Shown: positions 34,480-40,241 of the stretch, piece by piece
Layout: each line of letters begins with the position of its first letter
Numbering within the stretch: the first letter of the stretch is position 1
Assembly: GCA_015231955.1 (NCBI GenBank)
Contig: JADGAN010000046.1
Location: 1 to 40,241 of the forward strand
Source of the DNA: Oligoflexia bacterium
Lineage (GTDB): Bacteria; Bdellovibrionota; Bacteriovoracia; Bacteriovoracales; Bacteriovoracaceae
Length of the DNA: 40,241 nucleotides
Direction of reading: 5' to 3'
Made by a program: the position numbers and the translations under genes
Notes under the pieces: model-generated
Told to the model about the DNA's origin: nothing
What the model saw: the letters and a program-made list of their open reading frames with translations, nothing else
Databases searched by the model: none

Positions 34480-34510
34480 AGAGTAGAGGAAGTGCACTGC
34501 TCTTTTTTTT
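34480..34510. terminator. Bidirectional hairpin terminator after the DDAH-like gene
   Basis: AGAGTAG (34480-34486) pairs with CTGCTCT (34497-34503), with one G-T wobble and a ten-base loop. A T8 run follows on the plus strand. On the minus strand the same stem is followed by CTCTTTCCTTTC and ends the DDAH-like gene (stop 34509). No plus-strand gene leads into it; a small RNA from the 34236-34480 gap cannot be excluded. Confidence 0.6.
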
Positions 34511-35387
34511 ATGCCCTAAAAAGTGGGCGAGTCAGGCAAGTAGGCCCACCTTGGCCCTTGTGGCAGATCTCTTCACCTTTGATGGTAATGACCTCAGTTC
34601 CGCACGCTTCTAGTGCATGCTTAGTTTTAGGATTACCCTCAATCATCAGTGCCTTACGAGGGGCGATTGCTAAGACATTGCAGCCCATGCTTAAAAATTC
34701 ATCTTCTGGAACCTCTACTAAGTGGTATCCTTTAGCGAGCAACCACTCTCGAAAGACGATGGGCATGAGTGGGGAGTAGACGAGCAAGAGATCGTGGTCG
34801 ATGGGAGAGAGGATGGACATCAAGTGAAAGACATCGCCGCTTCCTTGGTAGTGGGGGAGCGGAACCACGATGATCTCGACACTTTTTCCCAGTAGCTCTT
34901 GTAACTGCCTGATACCCTCGAGATTGGTGCGATAAGAGTGAGCAACGGCAACATGAGTGCGATCGAGCCACACCAGATCCCCCCCTTCGATTTTGCCACT
35001 GCCAACGATCTCCCCCAGCACGTGAATGTTGTGTGCGTGATAGAATTTTTTAGCAACTGCTGGCTCGCACGCCCGAGCAGGCTTTCCCATTGCACATAGA
35101 ACTACTCCGTAAGGAGTGACGATGCTGGCATCGCGAACGTAGATGCTATCAATAGTAAGGGAAGGGTCACTGGGATAGAAGTGCACTTTGATCTTATGGT
35201 CAGAGAAAATTTTAAGCAAGGCCTCATACTCTTTTAGTGCCTTTTCATAATGGGGACAACTGCTATAGCGAAGCGCTTGCCACTCTTTTTCCAAAAGTTC
35301 TTGCGACCCAAAAGCGTCCTGGACATGCCGGAGGCAGATCTCTTGAATGCCTCCTACCTCTGAGAGATTTTCAAAATCTGTAATCAT
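34509..35387 (-). CDS. Arginine-deiminase/DDAH-superfamily hydrolase
   Basis: The product has 292 residues and the beta/alpha-propeller amidinotransferase fold. Visible sites are V-R-D (85-86), K-I-E-G-G-D (134-137), D-V-F-H-L (catalytic His188) and G-P-T-C-L-T-R-P-L (nucleophile Cys284). These enzymes hydrolyse arginine-like guanidino groups: dimethylarginine to citrulline, or a related substrate. The order and spacing suit a dimethylarginine dimethylaminohydrolase-type enzyme more than arginine deiminase (about 400 aa), but the exact substrate is not certain. It starts 17 bp after the pepD stop, so the two form an operon. A bidirectional terminator follows. Confidence 0.85.
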   Translation of the reverse strand: MITDFENLSEVGGIQEICLRHVQDAFGSQELLEKEWQALRYSSCPHYEKALKEYEALLKIFSDHKIKVHFYPSDPSLTIDSIYVRDASIVTPYGVVLCAMGKPARACEPAVAKKFYHAHNIHVLGEIVGSGKIEGGDLVWLDRTHVAVAHSYRTNLEGIRQLQELLGKSVEIIVVPLPHYQGSGDVFHLMSILSPIDHDLLLVYSPLMPIVFREWLLAKGYHLVEVPEDEFLSMGCNVLAIAPRKALMIEGNPKTKHALEACGTEVITIKGEEICHKGQGGPTCLTRPLFRA

Positions 35388-35404
35388 TTACTTCTGCTCC
35401 AGTG

Positions 35405-36877
35405 TTAAAGTTGTTTTAATAGTTCTAAAAGGTAACTCCAAAAACGTTCTACAGAGGCAATTTCTACCCGTTCATTGGGGGAGTGAGCATCGTGAATATT
35501 GGGGCCAATAGAGATAGCATCCATATGAGGATAGACACTAGTAATTAGTCCACACTCAAGTCCTCCATGGGTAACCATGGTTTTGCTACTCTTATGAAAA
35601 ATTTTTTCGTAAATCTCGCTTGCAACTTTAAGTGCCTTCGACTGGAAATTGGGTTTCCAGCCGGGATAACCAGAGTCGTGAGTAACTTTAAATCCCCCCA
35701 ACTCCATGGTGGCGCGAACAATTTGTGCCATTTCTATTTTTTGCGATTCCACCGCGCTTCTTTGCAGTGTGCGCACTTCGATTTTTCCATTCTTGGCGCT
35801 AACGATCCCTAGGTTGCTGGAGGTCTCTGCGACTAAAGGCATCCCCTCAATAGCGTTTTTCATTCCATGGAAGACTCCTAAAATGGTGTTGACGAAAAGT
35901 ATACTCTCTTCGCTGCTCATAAGTTTTAGGTTGGGATTAATATTGGCATCGACAGTAGCATTAAGGGTAATGCCTGGATCACTTTGGGCATACTCAAAGC
36001 TGATATGTTTTTGTAATTCGCATGCGGCCTCCAGCAAATCCTTTCCTTTGCTAGTAGGCAGAGCAATTTTGGAAAAACATTCGCGAGCAATGGCATTTCG
36101 GAGTGTTCCACCTTCAAAGCTATAAATCTTGAACTCGATTCCACGCTCTTTAAGGGTTGTCAGTAGCCGTGCCATAAGCCTAATAGCATTAGCGCGCTTT
36201 AAGGGAATATCGAGTCCAGAGTGTCCACCTTTTGCGCCAACGACAGCTAGATCATACATGCTGTAGTGTTGAGGTATTTCAACTGTCGTGTATTCGCGTA
36301 CCCCGTTAGTGTTAAGTCCGCCGGCACACCCAATATAGATCTCTCCCTCTCCTTCAGAATCGAGATTTAGCATGATATTTGATTGTAAGAGTCCACTCTT
36401 TAGTCCAAGTGCACCTCCCATACCCGCCTCTTCATCAACTGTAAAAAGTGCCTCAAGTGATCCGTGGGCAATTTCGTGTGCTTGGTGTTCAAAAACTGCA
36501 AGCATTGCCGCCACTCCAATACCATTATCTGCACCTAGAGTGGTGCGTTTAGAGGAGATCACATACCCATCACGGATAGCCGGAATAATCGGGTCTTGGT
36601 GAAAGTCGTGGTTCACATCACTATTTTTTTGTGGAACCATATCGATGTGCGATTGCAAAAGAATGCGACTTGCTTGCTCTTTTCCTTTTGTTGCAGCTTT
36701 TCTCAGGATGATGTTGCCTACGCTATCCTGTTTACACTCAATAGCGTGTGTCTTGGCAAAGTTTAAAATATACTCTTGAATTTTTTCTTCATGTTTGCTG
36801 GGATGGGGACGATAGCAGATCTCTTCAAAGTGTTTCCAGAGCAGGGCCGGTTTTAAACTTGATAATTGATTATTCAT
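35405..36877 (-). CDS. pepD: Aminoacyl-histidine dipeptidase (M20 family)
   Basis: The product has 490 residues, the normal PepD length of about 485-490. Metal-binding motifs of M20 peptidases are present in order: L-Q-S-H-I-D-M-V, L-G-A-D-N-G, D-E-E-A-G-M-G-G, H-G-G-L-E-C-G, and a final D-A-H-S-P-N-E-R-V. The lid domain lies between them. It cleaves Xaa-His and other dipeptides with two metal ions in the cytoplasm. AAAGGAG sits nine bases before ATG 36877; the frame extends to 36931 without signals. It is the first gene of an operon with the DDAH-like hydrolase. Confidence 0.93.
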   Translation of the reverse strand: MNNQLSSLKPALLWKHFEEICYRPHPSKHEEKIQEYILNFAKTHAIECKQDSVGNIILRKAATKGKEQASRILLQSHIDMVPQKNSDVNHDFHQDPIIPAIRDGYVISSKRTTLGADNGIGVAAMLAVFEHQAHEIAHGSLEALFTVDEEAGMGGALGLKSGLLQSNIMLNLDSEGEGEIYIGCAGGLNTNGVREYTTVEIPQHYSMYDLAVVGAKGGHSGLDIPLKRANAIRLMARLLTTLKERGIEFKIYSFEGGTLRNAIARECFSKIALPTSKGKDLLEAACELQKHISFEYAQSDPGITLNATVDANINPNLKLMSSEESILFVNTILGVFHGMKNAIEGMPLVAETSSNLGIVSAKNGKIEVRTLQRSAVESQKIEMAQIVRATMELGGFKVTHDSGYPGWKPNFQSKALKVASEIYEKIFHKSSKTMVTHGGLECGLITSVYPHMDAISIGPNIHDAHSPNERVEIASVERFWSYLLELLKQL

Positions 36878-37024
36878 GATGATTGACTCCTTTGTTATAG
36901 AGTTTTTATTCCAAAAAAGGGTGATAGGCAAGAACTGCTGGCGAAAGGATGCTATCTTGAGTCACTGGAAATCTTTGGTAGAATTAAACTTATAATTATA
37001 TTCCTTAAAGGAAGGGGTCGCAAC

Positions 37025-37474
37025 ATGGACGTTAGTGAAGACATCTTAGAGGAGCTTGCAATAGAAATCAGAGAGATTCAGGCGATTCTGAAAGAGGTCA
37101 TGGGTAAAATTGTTCAATCGCCGATGAAAGAGATGTCACTATATGAGAATTTCGGTCAGGTAATTGATCGCCTCTATGGGACAGCGGCAACGCTGCAGTT
37201 TGTAGAGATTGCCAATTACTGTAAGATGATGAAGGAGATCACTTATAAGTGTGGCCAAAGCGATAACGAGAAAGGGATTGAGAAGTGTACGCGTATGATG
37301 CTTGATTGTATAAAATATTTGGAGGCGCTTGCCGGTTGCATTCATAATCCTGAAGAGTTTAAGAAGATTCGTTACAGTATGCATGTGGAAATTGCGAAAG
37401 GCGATCGCCTTACTCGCTCCTATTTTTTTAGTATTAAGCGCACAAGTTGTGAGGTAGAGAAAAAGGCCTCTTAA
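37025..37474 (+). CDS. HPt-like helical protein lacking the phosphorylatable histidine
   Basis: The product has 149 residues, all helical. Residues 47-70 read I-D-R-L-Y-G-T-A-A-T-L-Q-F ... I-A-N-Y-C-K-M-M-K. This fits the HPt pattern x-H-x-L-K-G-S-A-A-x-L-G-F ... L-A-x-x-C-x-x-L-E, with Asp48 in place of His. So if it is an HPt-fold protein it cannot take a phosphate in the usual way. GGAAGGGG precedes ATG 37025. It stands alone, about 100 bp before the RNA methyltransferase gene, in the same direction. Its role is unknown; it may be a binding-only relative of phosphotransfer domains. Confidence 0.65.
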   Translation: MDVSEDILEELAIEIREIQAILKEVMGKIVQSPMKEMSLYENFGQVIDRLYGTAATLQFVEIANYCKMMKEITYKCGQSDNEKGIEKCTRMMLDCIKYLEALAGCIHNPEEFKKIRYSMHVEIAKGDRLTRSYFFSIKRTSCEVEKKAS

Positions 37475-37578
37475 GCGTCAGGGTCTCTCCAAATAGGGCA
37501 TTTTTTTGCTGGCCTCTTTGTTAAAGATCAATTACTTTCCTCGATAACTTTTTATCTTAGTTTTAGGACGTAAGCACA

Positions 37579-38766
37579 ATGACAGCAATTGGTGAGCAGT
37601 TCGAGGGTGTGGTTAGAAATTTATCCAGCAAAGGATATGGTGTTGTAGAGCATCCTAGTGGGCGTGTTTTTTTTGCCAGAGGGGCGTGGCCTTTAGATCA
37701 CGGTATTTTTGAGATAGAGTTTTGCAAACAAAAGTATGGGCAGGCAAGACTTGTAAAGCTTTTAACAGCTTCTCCAGAGCGCATCTCTACTCCATCTCCT
37801 CCCTGCCCTTACCAGGGGCATGATCGCGGGAAGTGTGGTGGCTGCCCTTGGATGATTGCAACTTATGAACATCAGTTAAAGTATAAGCAGCATCGAATTA
37901 TCCATGCACTCGATCGACAGCAAGTGAAGTATCGAGCTGGTGCTATCAAGGCGATCATTGGATCAGCGAAAACTTTAGGCCATAGGAATCGCATGCAGTT
38001 TAAAACCGATGGCACCTCTATTGGGCTTGTTTCAGAAAACTCTAATCAACTGGTTCCCATTGATCATTGCCTGGCCATCAATGAAAAAATGCAAGCGCAT
38101 TTTCAAAAGCTTAAGCAATCGCTTCCTCGTGAGGATTGGAAACCGTCACCTGCTTATCCTTGGAACTATATCGATATTGATGATGATATGGATGCAGAAG
38201 AGATCAGCACCTCCTTGAAACTCAATCGCAGAAGAGCTTTTAAACAGGGAAACTCCGAGCAAAATTTAGTGATGCGCGCATGGCTGCGCTCTAAGCTTTC
38301 TGTCAAAAGCGAGCGTACTATCTTAGAACTTTTTTGTGGTCAAGGTAACTTTACGGAGGAGATGGTAACCCTTTCCCCAAAATCCATAGTAGCAGTTGAG
38401 GTTGATGAAGATGCCAAGAGTCTCCTCTTGAAGAGGAGACTTTTGGACGTAGAAGTAATCAGCGCCGACCTGTTTGCCAGTGGAGCAATGAGGTGGTTAA
38501 AGCAAAAAATCGGAGAAGAGAAGGCGAGTGCCATTGACACCCTTGTCACCAACCCTCCTCGAGATGGAGTAAAAGGGATGCATTCGGTGATTCAATATTT
38601 TCCGAACATCAAAGAGGTATTTTACATCTCTTGCGATCCCGAAACTTTTGTTAGAGACGCTAAAATCTTACAAGAATTTGATTTTGAATTAAATGAGTTA
38701 CAACCCATCGATCAGTTTCCACAAACCCCGCATGTAGAGATACTGGCACTCTTTTATAAAGCATAA
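37579..38766 (+). CDS. RNA m5U methyltransferase, RlmD/TrmA family
   Basis: The product has 395 residues. An N-terminal TRAM-like domain is followed by iron-sulfur cysteines C76, C86, C89 (C-P-Y-Q-G-H ... C-G-G-C) and C164 (D-H-C). The methyltransferase core has SAM motif L-E-L-F-C-G-Q-G-N-F (249-258), the catalytic N-P-P-R-D-G-V (325-331) and nucleophile Cys352 in Y-I-S-C-D-P. It methylates uridine at C5 in rRNA (RlmC/RlmD) or tRNA; which one cannot be told from this sequence. AGGA precedes ATG 37579. It is read convergently with the acidic-protein gene downstream. Confidence 0.92.
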   Translation: MTAIGEQFEGVVRNLSSKGYGVVEHPSGRVFFARGAWPLDHGIFEIEFCKQKYGQARLVKLLTASPERISTPSPPCPYQGHDRGKCGGCPWMIATYEHQLKYKQHRIIHALDRQQVKYRAGAIKAIIGSAKTLGHRNRMQFKTDGTSIGLVSENSNQLVPIDHCLAINEKMQAHFQKLKQSLPREDWKPSPAYPWNYIDIDDDMDAEEISTSLKLNRRRAFKQGNSEQNLVMRAWLRSKLSVKSERTILELFCGQGNFTEEMVTLSPKSIVAVEVDEDAKSLLLKRRLLDVEVISADLFASGAMRWLKQKIGEEKASAIDTLVTNPPRDGVKGMHSVIQYFPNIKEVFYISCDPETFVRDAKILQEFDFELNELQPIDQFPQTPHVEILALFYKA

Positions 38767-38844
38767 GGGTCTAAGTTAGCAAAGCTTGTGAAGGGGTTGT
38801 TTAGATAACTAAAGACAGTCTACAGGAAGAAGTATGGAAGCTTT

Positions 38845-39150
38845 TTACTGTTCTTCATCGTGATCATACTCTTCATCATCTTCTTCTTCGTCGTCGTCAT
38901 CGTAGTCGTACTCATCATCTTCGTCATCGTAGTCGTACTCATCGTCTTCGTCGTTGTAAAGCTCATTGTTGTCATCGTCTTCTTCGTTGGCATCTGGATC
39001 ATCATCGTACTCTTCAAAATCCTCGTCACCATCATCGGCATACTCTTCCTCGTAATCTTGATTCTGATTAACGTCATCTTTATCTTTGCTGCCTCCACGA
39101 ATGAGCTCAAAGCGATTAAGGCGATTTTGGTATGGGCGTGCTGTGTTCAT
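38845..39150 (-). CDS. Extremely acidic low-complexity small protein
   Basis: The product has 101 residues. A basic N-terminus of about 20 residues (R-P-Y-Q-N-R-L-N-R-F) is followed by about 75 residues almost wholly Asp, Glu and Tyr, with a few Asn. Part of the tail is a 27-bp tandem duplication (38898-38951). AAGGAG sits six or so bases before the ATG, and a good promoter lies upstream, so I take it as a true gene; the overlapping open frames are its low-complexity shadow. Such tails may bind basic proteins, metals or nucleic-acid-binding partners. The function is unknown. Confidence 0.8.
   Translation of the reverse strand: MNTARPYQNRLNRFELIRGGSKDKDDVNQNQDYEEEYADDGDEDFEEYDDDPDANEEDDDNNELYNDEDDEYDYDDEDDEYDYDDDDEEEDDEEYDHDEEQ
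38898..38951 (-). repeat. 27-bp tandem duplication in the acidic tail
   Basis: Two 27-bp units, differing at one base, encode D-E-Y-D-Y-D-D-E-D-type segments of the acidic protein. The unit is a multiple of three, so copy number changes keep the frame. Confidence 0.75.
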
Positions 39151-39179
39151 AAATTTCTCTCCTTTTTTTCTTTTGTTTT

Positions 39180-39206
39180 ATTATATCAAAGCTTGAGACA
39201 AAGCAA
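39180..39206 (-). promoter_or_regulatory. Promoter of the acidic-protein gene
   Basis: On the minus strand TTGCTT (39206-39201) and a perfect TATAAT (39185-39180) are 15 bp apart, about 30 bp before ATG 39150. Confidence 0.55.
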
Positions 39207-39278
39207 TAACGATTTACTTTAGGGGCATTTCTGAATATGATGAGGATAGTTTGTTTTTAAAACGTAGGAGTAAGGCCA

Positions 39279-39986
39279 ATGCGAGAAAAGATGGTAAGTG
39301 AACAGGTACAAAATAGGGGGATCTCCTCGGTTCCTTTGTTGCGGGCCATGCGCGAAGTGCCTAGAGAGAAGTTTGTTCCCAAGGATTATCAACGTTTTGC
39401 CTATGAAGATGGCCCTGTTCCTATTGGTTACGATCAGACAATGTCACAACCCTATATTACTGCCTACATGACCGAGGCGCTTGAGTTGCAACCTGAGGAT
39501 AAAGTTTTAGAAATTGGAACAGGTTCTGGCTATCACACCGCCATCCTCAGTTATCTGGTCGCGGAGGTTTGCACGGTAGAGATTATCCGCTCCCTCTCTG
39601 ATCGTGCGCAACGAGTATTGCGTGATTGTCGCTGCGATAATATCAATTTTAGAGTTGGGGATGGATTTGATGGTTTTCCAGAGCACGCTCCTTATGATGC
39701 CATCATCTTGACAGCGGCCCCACCAAGAGAAATTCCCACACCACTCCTTAATCAATTAAAGGATGGTGGCCGTATTGTTGCTCCTATTGGAGATTCTCGT
39801 CAAAAACTTGTATTGCTAGAGAAGCAAGGCAATCGTTTGGAAAAGAGAATTTTACTCTCTGTTCGCTTTGTTCCTATGACGGGAGAGGTTCAGCGCGCCT
39901 TTAATCGCAATCGTGGTCAAGGCCAGGGCGGAGGTGGCGGTGGGCGCGGACAAGGTTTTAATCGCTACCACAATCCACGCTACTAA
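39279..39986 (+). CDS. pcm: Protein-L-isoaspartate O-methyltransferase with Gly/Arg-rich tail
   Basis: The product has 235 residues. The family motifs are M-R-E-x-M-V-x-E-Q-V (start), G-Y-D-Q-T-M-S-Q-P-Y-I-T-A-Y-M, SAM motif V-L-E-I-G-T-G-S-G-Y-H-T-A-I-L (76-90), and D-A-I-I-L-T-A-A-P. It repairs isoaspartyl residues in aged proteins with SAM in the cytoplasm (or periplasm in some species; no signal peptide here). After the usual end (about residue 205) it has a tail of about 28 residues rich in Gly, Arg, Asn and Gln. Such RGG-like tails are uncommon for Pcm. AGGAGTAAGG precedes the ATG. Its neighbour on the other strand is the acidic protein. Confidence 0.93.
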   Translation: MREKMVSEQVQNRGISSVPLLRAMREVPREKFVPKDYQRFAYEDGPVPIGYDQTMSQPYITAYMTEALELQPEDKVLEIGTGSGYHTAILSYLVAEVCTVEIIRSLSDRAQRVLRDCRCDNINFRVGDGFDGFPEHAPYDAIILTAAPPREIPTPLLNQLKDGGRIVAPIGDSRQKLVLLEKQGNRLEKRILLSVRFVPMTGEVQRAFNRNRGQGQGGGGGGRGQGFNRYHNPRY

Positions 39987-39997
39987 TATCATTCTTG

Positions 39998-40118
39998 GTA
40001 AGTTTAAACTGGATTCCAGTAAAACAGTTTTACAAATCCAGCAAGCAGGTAGCAGGGTAGCTGGTAGCAGTATTTGTTAGCAGTTCCAGTGTGAAGCTAG
40101 CGGGGACAGTTGCCAGTT
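39998..40118. repeat. Right copy of the 121-bp inverted repeat
   Basis: This is the reverse complement of 1-121, starting 12 bp after the pcm stop. It contains the same compound hairpin and the palindrome AGTTTAAACT. The outward flank begins AGCGGCC and is unrelated to anything visible on the left, where the window ends. Confidence 0.93.
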
Positions 40119-40202
40119 AGCGGCCACCCATTCGGGAAGGGTTTGATGCTGAACTAATTTTAGATCAAGCCTCAGCTTGCGTTTATAAACTTCTTCAAAC
40201 AT
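40077..40202 (-). CDS. Short open frame that ends inside the repeat
   Basis: ATG 40202 opens a 41-codon frame on the minus strand. It runs M-F-E-E-V-Y-K-R-K-L from unique sequence into the repeat and stops at 40077-40079. TATACT lies about 20 bp upstream, but there is no ribosome site. It may be a genuine small gene or, more likely, the start of a gene cut short by the inserted repeat. Confidence 0.3.
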   Translation of the reverse strand: MFEEVYKRKLRLDLKLVQHQTLPEWVAANWQLSPLASHWNC

Positions 40203-40241
40203 TTGGTTAAAAAAAATCACTATAGTATAAAAATTGTACCA

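Noticed and set aside
38820-39222. Extra open frames over the acidic-protein gene
   Set aside because: GAT/GAA-rich DNA keeps all frames open; only the minus-strand frame with ribosome site and promoter is credible.
1-40118. The whole segment as a composite transposon
   Set aside because: The bounding repeat encodes no transposase, and the interior holds ordinary housekeeping genes (pcm, pepD, RNA methyltransferase); simple dispersed repeats are more likely.

Overview
The window is about 40 kb of AT-rich, gene-dense DNA from a Gram-negative bacterium. Most genes have clear AGGAG-type ribosome sites with ATG, GTG or occasional TTG starts. Many products carry Sec signal peptides and have no recognisable family. 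The large secreted ankyrin protein, the Lcl/DUF1566 protein, the zinc-ribbon plus SH3-like protein and the YD-repeat protein together resemble Bdellovibrionota/Oligoflexia or related 'deltaproteobacterial' genomes. That placement is an inference; there is no rRNA or other phylogenetic marker here. A 121-bp inverted repeat (one mismatch) lies at the very start (1-121) and near the end (39998-40118), so the window is bounded by two copies of a dispersed repeat.

Left part (0.1-11.1 kb): envelope and secreted proteins. These are a small membrane protein, a tandem Lcl/DUF1566 protein, a short secreted peptide that shares the Lcl protein's GECKKF leader, a 2142-residue ankyrin protein built from about 13 modules of roughly 130 residues, a membrane protein with an NEN-repeat N-terminus, and a glycine-zipper/proline-rich secreted protein.

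Degenerate accessory island (11.1-16.3 kb): a nucleotidyltransferase remnant, a 5'-truncated REP-associated (Y1) transposase, one intact tyrosine recombinase overlapping a second that is frameshifted and truncated, a decayed POT peptide transporter, an AAA ATPase of the DUF234 type with a hairpin over its ribosome site, and an internally deleted ChaA-like antiporter fragment.

Glycyl-radical operon (16.3-20.2 kb): hpdB-hpdC-hpdA, a 4-hydroxyphenylacetate-decarboxylase-type system (p-cresol formation) with its activase. The small subunit keeps the four C-terminal cluster cysteines but has none of the N-terminal cluster cysteines known from clostridial enzymes. This is the most interesting enzymatic feature in the window.

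Right part (20.3-40 kb): two pairs of unknown secreted proteins, one with a possible nucleotidyltransferase-like motif; a compact ATP-grasp ligase / GNAT acetyltransferase / MFS transporter set; a short YD-repeat protein; an App1-type phosphatase; an SH3-like zinc-ribbon protein; a pepD - DDAH-like hydrolase pair beside an APC amino-acid permease (peptide and amino-acid use); an HPt-like protein with Asp where the phosphorylatable His should be; an RlmD/TrmA-family RNA methyltransferase; a very acidic small protein; and protein-L-isoaspartate methyltransferase with an added Gly/Arg tail. No tRNA, rRNA, CRISPR array or recognisable origin was seen.
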